Source of the DNA: Henckelia pumila
Taxonomy: Eukaryota; Streptophyta; Magnoliopsida; Lamiales; Gesneriaceae
Reading direction: 5' to 3'
DNA length: 64,000 nucleotides
Assembly (NCBI RefSeq): GCF_033568475.1
Contig: NC_133123.1
Coordinates: forward strand, 4,030,001 to 4,094,000
The position numbers and the translations under genes were made by a program. Positions 25,451-48,043 of this stretch are shown here, in pieces (position 1 is the stretch's first letter; each line of letters starts with the position of its first letter). The notes below the pieces were generated by a model. That model was not told the DNA's origin, ran no database searches, and was given only the letters and a program-made list of their open reading frames with translations.

Positions 25451-28400
25451 GATAAGTGATGAAATTTGAAGTCGAAGGAAAGACCTGTGACTTAAATGAT
25501 GATGGATAACGGCCACGCTCATCATCATTTTATTAAAAAAAATTTAATTAACTTATTGTTTTATTAAAGTGGGACTCTAGATAATTCCATAGTTTCATCA
25601 TTTTATAAGACATGCATATTTTTGTTTGAGATGGATAATGATCCACATAAATGGCGCATAAAATAAGCAATATATTATTCAATATTGTTTTATTAAAGTA
25701 CGTGATAGCGCATTTTGTTGACATATTTGTGCGCCTAAAACATTTGGACTAATGCTATCAAATATATCTTATATCAATATTTACATCTATTATACAATGA
25801 AATATAAGATTCGATGTACATGTAACAAGACTCAAAATAATTTTATCAAAACATAGAATTAGGTGAAAGAAGTGTGTGGCTTCTAGCTAGTGTTTGAGTA
25901 TTGTTGTTTATACTAGTGTTGGCTGATGATTAATGAATTTGTAGGTGAAGAAAAGAAAGGGGGGATATGGGTGCATCACAGGTTTGCATGGTGGCCAAAG
26001 TAGTAATGAGATAATGGTGTCAAATGGTTTCATTTTTGGAACATTCTGTGGTGTCTGCTTTTTGAATTCTTGTACAGAGAGGCCCACCACTGCGAATCAT
26101 CTCTGGGATTGGCTTTTGCATCGACAAGCCACTGATACAATTTCATGGTTGCTTGCGAAGCCAAGAATTGTTTTTCCCCTGCTTCTTTCTACACACTAAT
26201 GCTAAAAAATAAACTTATAATAGAAGATTATTTTACTGTTATCGTGATACCATGTATTATGACAACATGGGATTTCAATAAAATAGTAAAAACATATTGA
26301 TATGATTCGTCCGTAAACATAATTTAATGTACCTGCGATCATGTCGTATGGCTTTCCCAAGACATGCATGCTCCTGGAAAAAAGATGAAGACTTGGAAGC
26401 TTCAAACTTACATCGTTCAAAAAAATTCTTTTTGCGCAAGTAAAATAATGTAATTAGAGCATACATATTCATTATCGTACGCATAACGCAACAAAGTAAA
26501 TTCAATTCAAGCATCATAATTTAATTTATTATAGAGTAATTGAAGAATTTCCCGTTGATCTTTTCCTACCGTTTGTTTTAAATTGATGGCTACCAACTAA
26601 TTAGCACCAATCTTTATTCTTTAGAGAACCAATAAAATATAATGAAGAATCTGCATGAACTTTTGATCTACATATTTATGTCTTCAAATAACATTTACTT
26701 ATTTTTATCAACTTAGATTCGTAATGATATTAATATCGAGAAAGAAATTATTCACTTCATTATGTTTAGAATTGTGCGGTCATAAAAAAAAATGATATTT
26801 TTTGGGTTCACATCTGCGTGTGACTTGCAAAATAATGGCTTTCACATCAATATGGGATGAGACTGACTCTCAACTGGAATCTTGATAATTCTATACAAGA
26901 CCCCAACCACTTTGTTATATATATATATATATATATATGATGTGAAGTCACAAGACTTTTTGCAAAATTAGCTTACTGGGGAGCCAAACCAGGATAATTT
27001 CCTTCCACAACAAGGTGGACAAAATATGAAAATTACACATTAAGACCACCAAATTGACTCCAGAAATGACCGTAGAATAAATTTAAGAAGCTCATATTAT
27101 ATCATCATACACCATTCATTGTTCTTAATTGTATCTCTAGCCTAAAATCGATGCTCTTGCTAAGGACCAAAACATCCGACGTTCCTATTGTATCGATTTT
27201 TTATGCATCAATTCACACATATTTCACCAGTAAATCACTAATGAACTTGGCAAGCCATAGGAACTGGTATATCTGGATTACATCTTTCACCATGTCTCTC
27301 TTCTGCTTCTCCTTGCTAACTTGAAGGACTAGCTACAGAGCTGAAAGCCCTACCATGTTAATGGCTTGCCAATTAATTGAAAGTTGCTTACAAAATATGC
27401 CTTGCTTCTCCTCAGTTGTAAGGCGGATTTATGCAGAAAATAATGTTTTCGTGGCCAGTCAAATGACCCATTATATGCGTACATGTAACCAGATTATAGC
27501 ATTGATGTTCTGTTTCAAAACGTTTAACCACAGGCATACACATTAGTCACAGATGACAGCACATTCCATGAGTATTTAGTACCTGTCAAACATACCGAGC
27601 AGAAGCTTCCCCACGTGATCTGCATCCGTCCATTGCTAAGTTCTGCAAGAAAGGATGATAAACAGCCCGGACTCTTATACGAAGATAGGCTACAAAGAAA
27701 AGTTCTCAACTCCCATCCAAATTTCAAACCTTGTGGCTTGTGCTGAACTAACAACCTTGTGAATCTCATTATAAAGCATAAAACTGTCTTCGCGTTTCTT
27801 TTAAACCCTTTCACAAGGGTTGGTGCCTGGCTTCATAAAACACATCTACGAACAGAACCAATCTTCGCAAGCTGGCTGTTTGAGTCCTCAAAAACAAACA
27901 CCAGAGGTGTAGCTGAGACTTATTGAGGGCCCAATCCCAAATTACTACCACGAGATAGTGTCATCACAAAACTTGCCATCGTGTCATTTTAGGAAAAGAA
28001 ATTCCATCATCAAGAAAATCCACTGACAGTGACTATGGCTTTTAAGCAATGATTTCAGGGTATATATAACTGGAGTTCTGCAGTTCAAACTCAAGGACAT
28101 GGGCAATTACTGCTACCATTTAGGATCAAAGTTTTTACCGTATAGTTTGTAAGACAGGATCTCCGTGTTGGAAACAGTAAGAAAATGACCAAACAAATAT
28201 GACATAAGCTCATATGTCACGACAGAAACATCACTACAAGAATGGGTCAAAATGTGGAATGTTGAACACGAGAAGAAGACAATTTTTTGATGCTGTGAAT
28301 CATGCTGGTGAAGTTCATCACAGCAAATTTAACAAGATAAAAAACAAAATCGGACGATCAATCCTGTTACATCATATAGCTCACAATAACTAAGGTTCGG

Positions 28401-28665
28401 GTCACCGACTATGAAATCAATGAATACACACGATATTTAGCTTTTTCTCGAAATATTTCTGCGTTTTGTGTTATTTTGCCTATCAGTTGATAATATACAA
28501 CAAATATAAGCCACACATAAGCACAACAAGTTGTTTGCATCCAAAAGGAACAAACCAAAATTTCATTATTCTTCACTCAATTAAAATGTATATTTGAATC
28601 CAATAATCACCCAACAATCGTCAGAATTACGTTTGTGTATATGTAAAAAAAGAATGTTAAAATAG
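25451..28665. other. intergenic DNA between FQR1 and the PBP1-like gene
   Basis: No gene supported. Open frames at 25945-26199 (+) and 27524-27814 (-) show no recognisable domain, and the former lies opposite an equally open minus frame. A (TA)n tract lies at 26917-26938. The bases just below 28666 should include the PBP1-like 3' UTR. Confidence 0.45.
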
Positions 28666-29031
28666 TTACAAAGAAAAGTCAAAGTATTCGAAACCCTCCT
28701 GCTGAAGAAGCTCTTCCAACAAAAACTGGGACTCTTCCATCAACTCGGGGCTCAATCTGAACATAAGCACACAAAACTCCATCTGATTCAGCGCCCCATC
28801 ACCGTCAAAGTCACCTTCTTTGATCATATTATAAAGATCAGCATCAGAAAATCCTTGAAGCCCCAGTAAAGCAGCGTTCTTTTTGAGACTCTCAAATGTG
28901 ATGACCCCTTTGTCAGAATCCACCAATAGCTGAAACCCATTGCAGAGCTCCCCAATCAAGCCGTCCCCACCAAGCTTCTCCGCCATCAGGGGCAAGAAAT
29001 CTTGGAAATCGGATCGACCAGCAGACGCCAT
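28666..29031 (-). CDS. PBP1: PBP1/KIC-type single EF-hand calcium-binding protein
   Basis: A small calcium sensor of the plant PINOID-binding protein 1 (PBP1) / KIC family. In Arabidopsis these bind the kinase PINOID or the kinesin KCBP in a calcium-dependent way, and so link calcium to auxin transport or the cytoskeleton. The gene is intronless, as is usual, with 121 codons from the ATG at 29031 (MASAGRSDFQDFLP). An in-frame ATG 13 codons upstream (29070) is less likely because family members start close to the FxDFLP motif. Family signatures are visible: LGGDGLIGELCNGF, GVITFESLKKNAALLGL, and one canonical EF loop D-F-D-G-D-G-A-L-N-Q-M-E with acidic residues at positions 1, 3, 5 and 12, followed by FCVLMFRLSPELMEES. 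The first EF-like helix-loop is degenerate, as in the family. The similarity is closer to PBP1 than to KIC. Confidence 0.93.
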   Translation of the reverse strand: MASAGRSDFQDFLPLMAEKLGGDGLIGELCNGFQLLVDSDKGVITFESLKKNAALLGLQGFSDADLYNMIKEGDFDGDGALNQMEFCVLMFRLSPELMEESQFLLEELLQQEGFEYFDFSL

Positions 29032-29132
29032 GAAAAATGACTTCTTTTTTTGTGCTAGCGTGGGATTCAAAGTCTGTGATCGTCGATTTGCAAGGAACTA
29101 GATTCTTGTGTGATGGGTGTGAAGGAAATGGA

Positions 29133-29140
29133 TTAATATA
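29133..29140 (-). promoter_or_regulatory. TATA box of the PBP1-like gene
   Basis: On the minus strand the sequence is tatattaat, about 105 bp before the ATG at 29031. This is a plausible spacing for a leader of about 70 nt. Confidence 0.5.
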
Positions 29141-29514
29141 GAGGAAGAATGATGGGGAGTGAGGCTTCTGAGAAGGAGAGGGGCATAATGGAACAACTAA
29201 GGGACAGCTTGTTACTCGCAAAGAAATGGTCAGAAGGAGTTGGTTTTAGCTTCCAGGAAGTGGCAATTGACCTGTCTGCTTATTAATGCACAAGAAAAAG
29301 AAGTTGCCTTTTACCTTCTCTTCTCAAAAACACGATATTGATTTCTCCAAGGGTAAAACAGTCAATTCAACGCCACATCCCACTCTTTTAACTTGGAAAT
29401 TTAATTCGAACTTTCCATGATCCCATCACCTTGTTATATATATATTGTTATATATATATATATATATAGAGTTTTGCTATGTTGTTCATCAATCGTGTCA
29501 ACTTTTGTATCCAC

Positions 29515-29985
29515 CATTAGTCACGCTTAAGCGGTTTTATTTTTTTTAACCTAAATATCTAATTATTCTAGTCCGATCCAATAATTCTTCTTTATCTAAT
29601 ATACATGTCTAAGTGGTGCTTTTTCAAGTCTAAATATCTATTTATTCTTGTTCATCTTAATATTTCTAAAATAATTCATCGTTATCGAATTGAACTCGAA
29701 ATATATGACATATTTGAGTTTTCATCCGATACAAATTGATGGACAAATATGTCAAATAATCTTTTTTAAAAAAATTAAAATTAAAAATATATATAATATT
29801 ATATGTTAATATAGGCGGTCACCTAGGCGAATTTTGAAGCGTCTAGGCGACGATTAGGCGGCCTAGACGGTCAACTGATGTAATAGCTCTCAAAAACTTC
29901 AACTGTCTAAAAATCGAAGCGGTGAGCAATCGCCTAGCGCCTAAACGATCCTAGGCACTGCCTTTTAGAATACTAATATAAACAA
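29515..29985. repeat. dispersed repeat family R1, copy 2
   Basis: A diverged second copy of the repeat at 10045-10445. Both share, in order, a tatctaatt...cttgtccatcttaatatt stretch, 'aattcatcnttatcgaattcaa', a 'gatacaaattgat' stretch, an A/T tract, and then aggcgg-type motifs. This copy is richer in cctaggcg words (for example at 29819-29870 and 29930-29955) and ends near 'gccttttagaa'. Confidence 0.6.
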
Positions 29986-30645
29986 AGTACTGCAAATTGA
30001 AATTCAATTCCTAGAAAGAAATCTATCTAATATTAAAAAAAAAAAAGTTTATAGTCGCCTCCTTAAATGACAATTTTTTAAAAATCTCGTGCAATAACAA
30101 ATTTTTTTTCCAAGTGTGATAACAAGTTTTATTAAACACACATATTTTCAATAAAAATTAATATTTTTAGAATAAAAAGTAATTTTTTTAATGTTTAGTT
30201 AGAAAATCTGTCTCATAAAATTTAACCGTGACATTACCGCACAAAGAGTTTTTTGCTAAATTTTTTTTATGAGATCAAGTGTGTGCCATGCACGAATCAT
30301 GATCTTGTATTAATATGGATGACAGAAAATATATTGATTTGGTATATATGTTTGTCTATTTATCAAGGGAAATTATATGTGTACATGAAGAGTTACACAT
30401 TGGGTTACACACTACACATAAAATTACAAAAGTATCCCTCCACTTTATTTGAAAAAACTCTTTCCAAAATACATATATGTAATTTCAAGGGCTGACAGTT
30501 TATTTTAACAGTTTATTTTTAAAATGAGTCCTGACAATTATTATTTCTTACGAGTTTATAATAAACTATTTTAAATATGTTTAGCCAAACATCATCCTAT
30601 CAATCTCTATAAATAAAAATAGATGACAAAAAATATAAGTACAAG

Positions 30646-30978
30646 TAGAGATGTCAAAATGAGTTAGGTCCGTCGGGTTGGCCCGCCCCGCCATACAAAT
30701 TGGTGGGTTGAGTTGGAAATTTCCCAACACGCCTAAAAGTTGGGCCGGCCCGCACTGCCCCGCCTAATGATGGGTTGTGGTGGCTTGCGGGTTGGCCCGC
30801 AAAAACCCGTCAATTTACACATGAACCTGTCGGGTTGGCCTGTCCCGCCACCTAAAATAAGTAGGTTGGGTTGGTGTTTTCCCAATCCGCCTAAAAAATG
30901 GGCCGACCAGCCCCGCTTAATGGTGGGTTGTGACGGATTGTGGGTCGGCCCGCTCTGCTGCCCGTTTTGACACCTTTA
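30646..30978. mobile_element. hAT-type MITE with exact 8-bp target duplication
   Basis: The 333-bp element starts tagagatgtcaaaa and its other end, read inwards, is taaaggtgtcaaaa: 14-bp terminal inverted repeats with two mismatches. It is flanked by perfect 8-bp direct repeats, agtacaag at 30638-30645 and 30979-30986. TIRs of this form with 8-bp duplications identify the hAT superfamily. The interior is strikingly GC-rich for the region and consists of two tandem diverged units about 157 bp apart, each beginning gtcgggttggcc and containing gtgggttg and gggccg motifs. Apparent open frames in it are low-complexity and not genes. Confidence 0.8.
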
Positions 30979-31106
30979 AGTACAAGAATCTTCCTTAACA
31001 TTACTGACTATTCCGATTCAAAATCGCAATGATATCCTTTCCCATCCTAATTATCAACATTGATATCCCGATGAAATATCTCTGGTTATCATCAAACCCG
31101 AGTGAT

Positions 31107-31620
31107 TGTTAAAGTCCGGGTGCGAAGTGGTTGCTAGATTGGTGAGTGAGAGAAGATAAGAGCCCGGGAATCCGAGCTAAAGGTGTCTTCCCTGGCCAGA
31201 GGGCCCTTCCCGTCAAGAGAGCCCTTCCTGGGCCAGAGATCCCTTCTCGGGCTAGATCAGAACGCGGGCCCCACGACATGGTCACCATGTGGAAGTGACA
31301 TAAAATAATGAATAGACATGGGCACCATCCAAAAATTGCGGGAGACATCACGTCACATTTAATATTGTCAGAAATCACATGTCATGCAATCATTAAGGTC
31401 TCTCCAGAACTCATATAAATACCAGGCTCTCGGGCCTGACCATAGAACGTTATCACGTCTTACATTTTACAGACACTCAATTTCTCAAATTTATAAGCTC
31501 ATTCCATACATCTAAATCTGACTTAAGCATCGGAGTGGTGACGTCGAAAGACTCTCCGACGCTCCACTGACTATTTCCTCGTTTTCGTGTGCGCAGAAAC
31601 CATATTGGAAGAAAGAATTC
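31107..31620 (+). mobile_element. LTR-like retrotransposon fragment, probably Ty3/Gypsy
   Basis: A GC-richer island with the look of a plant LTR read on +. It starts tgttaaagtccggg and contains gggccagag-type repeats, a TATA box in 'actcatataaatacc' near 31411-31420, and about 120 bp later the phrase gacttaagcatcggagtg, which recurs in R/U5 regions of plant Gypsy LTRs. I find no internal coding sequence and no target duplication, so this is a truncated or solo LTR with uncertain edges. Confidence 0.5.
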
Positions 31621-32038
31621 ATCGTCATGACTTCCCATGAAACCCATTTTATAATAATCGCATCAAACATTCTGCAGACTCTCACGCTAAGTCATTTTTA
31701 TTTGGCTGATTCAACGAAGTTGTGAATTATTGCAATAAATCCAAACGTCGGTTTATTGACAACTTACTCTTTGTATAGCCGACTGGAAAATTTTTTATTC
31801 GTTGTTTTTGAGCTCGAATATGTTTGATTTTATTTTAGCTAAACTCCAACCAAAATTATTTTGTTTAAACGTTCCTTGAATTTTACTATTTTATTAATCT
31901 AATAGAATTATATATTAAATAAATATATTTGAAAATCTCCAATATGTATGTTTCGAACATATTCAATTATTTTGAGAACTCGAACAAAAAAAATGTATAT
32001 TTTCCGAGGTTTGAATCAAACTCGAATATATCTATTTA

Positions 32039-32467
32039 GGCTGCGTTTACTTGCCTTGATAAATGAAGGATAACATAGATAATACCAACTAATCCTATGT
32101 TTACTTGCAAAATTGAAAAATGGTATAAATCTTTAGGCCCGTTAATGATAGGATTGAGAGATGATTTTTAGTCCTAAATTTTTAATGGAATTATAAATAT
32201 TATGGAGTGAGAGAATGAAAAAAATCAATTATGTCCTTTCTTTTTATCTTCCACCTTCTTTCCTTCTTTGCCGAACATATGATTATTATGATAGCTAAAG
32301 GGTGAAATCGTGATTTGTTCTTAATTATCATTTCAATTCCAAAATTAATCCATCCAACTAAACATATTATTATTTATCCATAATCACTCTCTATCATATC
32401 AAATTATATTAATAATCATACTTTAATCTATCATTGTTCAATCCCATCATTCAAAGTAAACGTAGCC
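32039..32467. mobile_element. Tourist-type (PIF/Harbinger) MITE
   Basis: A 429-bp element bounded by ggctgcgtttactt on the left and, read inwards from the right, ggctacgtttactt: 14-bp TIRs with one mismatch. It is flanked by the trinucleotide TTA on both sides (32036-32038 and 32468-32470). GGC-starting TIRs with a 3-bp TTA/TAA duplication are the signature of PIF/Harbinger MITEs. The interior is AT-rich with no coding capacity. It sits about 450 bp before the ATG of receptor kinase A. Confidence 0.72.
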
Positions 32468-32607
32468 TTAGAGGATTAAATTTTTTTAAAAATTTGGCTT
32501 AATCGTTTACACCACTAGATAGCAATAACCATCAATAATAGTCTCTACAGAGCGGGCCGAGTGCGGGCTGGACGGCCTGTCAGAATATTTATCCTGCCAA
32601 CCAAACG

Positions 32608-32649
32608 CATGATAAGGGAGGGATTGAAAAACAATCCTCCCTTATCATG
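32608..32649. repeat. 19-bp-arm hairpin upstream of receptor kinase A
   Basis: catgataagggagg... at 32608-32626 is complementary to ...cctcccttatcatg at 32631-32649 around a very short loop. The outer context (accaaacgcat ... ataccaaacacagcct) resembles the end of another MITE, so this is probably the remaining core of a foldback element. Confidence 0.65.
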
Positions 32650-32680
32650 TATACCAAACACAGCCTAGAAGAATAATAAT

Positions 32681-32704
32681 CTCCAGGTCAATTCTGGAGA
32701 TTGG
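32681..32704. promoter_or_regulatory. conserved W-box block, receptor kinase A promoter
   Basis: A 24-bp block starting ctccaggtcaat, 237 bp before the ATG. It is shared with the promoters of B (37353-37376) and C (42947-42970): 12 identical leading bases and 19 of 24 overall against B. On the minus strand it contains TTGACC, a W-box core bound by WRKY factors. In A the block is also an inverted repeat, ctccag...ctggag. Confidence 0.5.
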
Positions 32705-32917
32705 TTCCAGCCATCGGTTTAGAAAAAATAATTTTCAACACAAAAATCCTAATAATATATTGAAGAAAAAACGACTCGTGAAGTGACGTCATGAGTTTCA
32801 CATTCACTAAAAAATTGACAAAATGTTTTTTAACACAGACAACGTACAGAATTAGCCAGGCCAAATAGACTTCTTGTTTAAACTCTTCCTCCATGCATAC
32901 TAGCTGCAGCTGCAGCA

Positions 32918-36768
<3,851 letters not shown>

Positions 36769-37570
36769 GAGACAAACTTGGATTATTCGAATTTTTCTAA
36801 CTGTTTTTATATTTTATTAAAGGAGAATCATTTGTTTATTTGTTTATTTAATTATTTATTATTATTATTTAATAAAAAAGTGTACATATGTTTGATAATA
36901 CGAATATTATTTTTTACGAGGACAAAACATGTGTTTTTTTTTAAAGAAGAAAAATATAGTTTTCTCTATTGAAATGATTGGAAAACAAATTAGTGGCTTG
37001 TATTTTATCTTCTATGTGTACTCTTTTTATAACTAATAAATATCAATATTTAGTAATCAAAATGACAAAAATCATATCATTAGATATTAGATATGGAGTA
37101 TATAAGATATGTTTTAGTGAAAATGAATTCATGTTGTCACACCCGACCAAGTATAAAATAGTTCGATAATTTGGAAATTTATGATTTAGTAAAATTATAT
37201 CAATAATACAAAAATAGATTATCACGTCTATGAACCAATAACCCCCTACCTCACGCCAACAACCAAAAAAATTAAAGAAAAAAGGGGAAAAAAAAAGAAA
37301 AATAAAAGAACAGAAGAAGAAAAGAGAAGAAGCATATATAGTATAAAATAGTCTCCAGGTCAATGGCGGGGACTGGCCACAACCATTGCGTTACTAATAT
37401 ACGTTTCAACACAAGAAATTAGAGTACGCGGAAATTATAAATATATATAGTAATATTATAAATTCCGCATAGTCTAAAAGGTGGACCGACCAATCATGAT
37501 TGCAAGAAACTGAAATTGCTGGTGAGACGAACATTTGATTTGAACACCTTCTCCATGTAAGCTAGCAGCG
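36769..37570. other. intergenic spacer between receptor kinases A and B
   Basis: AT-rich; it contains the A 3' UTR and the B promoter. A purine-rich stretch (agaaaagaga-type) lies at 37265-37332, followed by a TATA-like 'tatatagtataaaatag' and the conserved W-box block. Positions 37475-37570 match the sequence before gene C. Confidence 0.6.
37353..37376. promoter_or_regulatory. conserved W-box block, receptor kinase B promoter
   Basis: Same 24-bp block as before A and C, 218 bp before the B ATG, with TTGACC on the minus strand. It differs from the C block at a single position. Confidence 0.5.
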
Positions 37571-41076
<3,506 letters not shown>

Positions 41077-41990
41077 GAGACATTTTGTATAGCATGAATC
41101 CTCTTGTCTACCTGTTGGATACCCATGTACATTTACCCATCACCGACTGCAGTTTTACTTGATGAATTCTTCAAACAGCTGCCATAAGGCAAATATGAAA
41201 CAATGTGCATTGCTTAACGTTATACTTCTGATATTTTGTATCTCCTTGTGTAATCGGCCAATCATGTTCGTTGCAAATAATAGATAGGCTAGTACGTGTC
41301 CACCGATGAGCCTGCATTCAAGGCTGTTCTCATATAAAATATGACTTCTTCGCTTATCCCCTACTAGTTTTGTAACCGCTATTGAAGAATTTATCGTGAT
41401 TATCACAACTTTCTAAGTTCTAACACAAATCTCTGCAATCATATTCACAAACACCTGACAGGTATTGTTCAGTTTCTGCAACAGCCAACAATAGAATAAT
41501 TATAATACTCCTATGAGCTGAAAATAGAATCTTCAACTAACCTCCAACTATCCATTAGTTCAGGTGTTCAATATACAGCAGCTTTGTGTTTGCTACATTC
41601 TACTTGGTTGAAGCTGTGTTTCCATTAACACCTGAATAAACTGATCAGCCAAAAAACAATTTGATGAATTTGTTTTGAGACAATAAATTCATCAATGACC
41701 AATTCAAGCACAACCTAAAATTCTCCATAACACTTAGACAATAGCTCAAAGCACATTGTTCGGAACTATGAGTAAAGTTGTAATGGATATCAATACTTAT
41801 ATTTTTGAATCTTGAACAACTGCATTCAAATCGTTTGGTAATATGATATATTACTAATTGTGAATTTCTGTTATGTTTATATATTTATATTTACTGTATA
41901 AAGAATGAGTAATTCATGGTGGGTTCTTTTTTTGATTCCATCTTTTATAGTAATTTATGGTGGGTTCAATTCACATGCAAGCATTACTTG

Positions 41991-42046
41991 TCAAGAGTCA
42001 AGAGTCAAGAGTCAAGAGTCAAGAGTCAAGAGTCAAGAGTCAAGAG
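41991..42046. repeat. tandem repeat, 8 perfect copies of tcaagag
   Basis: Eight uninterrupted copies of a 7-bp unit (56 bp). The unit is short with no spacers, so it is a minisatellite-like slippage array and not a CRISPR array. Confidence 0.95.
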
Positions 42047-42946
42047 ATACTAATTACTAATTATATTATTATTCATGTGTATCATATACCAAATAACTGT
42101 ACCATTCGATCTTAGTTTCACTTTCAATCCCGCCTCTTTATTTCTTGGAGCAACAACTCACTCAAAAAGTGCTTTAGGAATAAACAAATTTAAATTATGG
42201 TCTTGTAGAGTACCCCTTGTTAATTTTGCTACATTGGGATTCAACCTAACCACGAAATAGTTCCAGTCTAACCGATACCATGGGAAGACCCCATGAAGCG
42301 TGCATGTTTGTTGATCAGAATTGAAGCATTCGCTGTACCATAAACTACTATTTTCTTGCGAACTTCCACAGAATCAATTTCGCAAACACCAAAAATGCAA
42401 AGCTCGTTCTATCAACAGGAAACAACACAATTTTTAACTAACTGAAAAATTGATGATGATGGAAGTAAACATAGAAGAATTCAGCGTCTAACCTCCAAAA
42501 ATCGTTAATTGATGAGTTGAACAAAGCCGTGGAGCTGAAAAACATGCTTCTACCTTCGTTCAGGCTTTGCTGCATGTGTTTGACTCGAATCTGAACAAGT
42601 GACGTTAAAAAACAAAACAGCATTTTTGTAAACTACTTCAAAGTTCGAATTCTTGAAACTTCCACGTAACATTGTTCAATGACACCCATTATCACAATTC
42701 CTAGCGCCCATTTTTGCGCTTCAAGATGTGATCTTTTTATAATGAAATAAAAAATCTTTTTATAATGATTATCGAAATGGGATTTATGATGTTTTTGGTT
42801 GCGTATTCGATTCGAATTCCATAAAGTCGAATGATGGAACAGAACAATTACTCATAAGTATACCAAAGGTCCATGGTCTTTAATGTTTGCACGTCAATGA
42901 GTCATCAAAAGAAAAAGGTAGCGAGAAACATTGTACACAAAATATT

Positions 42947-42970
42947 CTCCAGGTCAATGTCGGGGACTGG
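42947..42970. promoter_or_regulatory. conserved W-box block, receptor kinase C promoter
   Basis: The third copy of the 24-bp block, 196 bp before the C ATG, containing TTGACC on the minus strand. The AT-rich sequence between block and gene differs in length between the three genes, while the block itself is kept. Confidence 0.5.
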
Positions 42971-43142
42971 GTTACTCATACTTTTCAACATATAATATCA
43001 TAATAAAAAAAAATTACTAACGAAAGAGAAGTGGAAATTATAAAAGGTGGACTGACCATTCATGATCGCAAGAAACTGAAATTGCAGGCCAGATGAAAAT
43101 TTCATCTGAACACCTCCTCCAGCTCCATGTAAACTAGCAGCC

Positions 43143-46714
<3,572 letters not shown>

Positions 46715-48012
46715 GAAACAATTTGTATAGCACGAATCCTCTTATCTAGATATTGATACCCGTGTACATTTATCCTTCACTGTTCATTACCACAAACACT
46801 TTAACTTTGCCTGATGAATTCCCCAACATGCTTCCTGAAGGTAATTAATATGAAACGATCTATGTTGCTTACCGTTATATATACTTGTGATATATTGGGT
46901 CCCCTTCTGGTTTACTTAGTTTTATATTATTCTACAAATCCTGTTCATTGTAAACCGTAGATGGGCCAGTACATGTCCTCTCAGCCTGCACTCATGGCTA
47001 TTCCCAGGGAGAGGGGAAAAAAAAAAGACTTTTCGGTTTATTCCCCTGCTAGTTTTTGAACTGCTGGAAAGGTGTTTCCCATGAAGTGGGGAATATTTGT
47101 GAACCCAACAGTATTTAGATCATATCTTTAGAACATAAATCTCTGCAGTCAGATTCACAAACACCTGACAGGCATTGTTCAGTTTCCCCAACAGCCAAAA
47201 ATAGAATAATTAAGCTAAAAGTAGAATCTTTACTAACCTCCATACATCCATTAGTTAGTTCAGGTGTTGAATATAAATACGGCAGCTTTGTGTATGTTAC
47301 ATTCTCTTTGGCTTCAAGCCGTGTTTCCATGGAATCAACTCATCAGCCAAAAGACAACCAGGAGTTCAAAAACTTTGGTCAAATTCTATTGGGGGAAATA
47401 TTAAGTAATTAACCTCCATTTGAGTATCACTTAAAAAAATAACCTCCTGTTTTTTTATTATTTATTTTAACTGTTTTATCCTTTTTTTAAACACTAGTAA
47501 ACATCACGCGTGCTGACACTTTATTTTTATAATATATATTTATTATTTTTTATTCATAATAAAAATCATATAAAATTAAATTATTAATTATGAAAACAAC
47601 TCAAATAATATAATGATCAATTTTTTTTCACTTTGTGCATTTTAATGGTGAATTTATATTTCAGTCATGTAAATTGAATATTTTTCATTTTTAGTCATGT
47701 CACGATGCATTTTCATTTTAGTTATGTCACTCGTATATTATTTTATTTTGATAATTTAACTCAATTGTTTTTTTTTTATTATTTTCGGTTTTGTTACCAT
47801 AATCTATTATGTTTTTTGATCATAAAAAAGATCAAAAATTAAAATAAATACAAGTTAAATGGTCAAAATAAAAACAATATATAAGTTAATTAAATGACAA
47901 AAATGAAAATATATCGTAATATGATTAAAAATAAAAAACATTCAAGTGATAATATTCATCCGTCCCAATTATATAGATCATGTTTGTTTATTTTTTTTGT
48001 CTCAAATTTATA

Positions 48013-48043
<31 letters not shown>

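Larger units (their letters stand above)
41077..43142. other. spacer between receptor kinases B and C
   Basis: Positions 41077-41680 match 46715-47370 after gene C over most of their length, for example the acacctgacaggnattgttcagttt segment and 'ccattagttcaggtgtt'. This marks the shared 3' flank of the duplicated unit. A 7-bp tandem repeat follows at 41991-42046. Positions 43039-43140 match the B leader. No protein gene is supported. Confidence 0.65.

Noticed and set aside
25945-26199. 84-residue open frame on + between FQR1 and the PBP1-like gene
   Set aside because: No recognisable domain, an overlapping minus frame is equally open, and no promoter or splice context supports it.
30740-30970. 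76-residue frame with repeated GRPALPRLMMGCGG-like words
   Set aside because: It lies wholly inside the hAT-type MITE and mirrors its tandem units.
41991-42046. Regular repeats that might suggest CRISPR
   Set aside because: Seven-base units without spacers in a plant genome; a slippage repeat.
47115-47330. Minus-strand frame downstream of C with a partly matching counterpart after B
   Set aside because: The similarity is explained by the shared duplicated 3' flank; the B copy is not open over the same span and no domain is seen.
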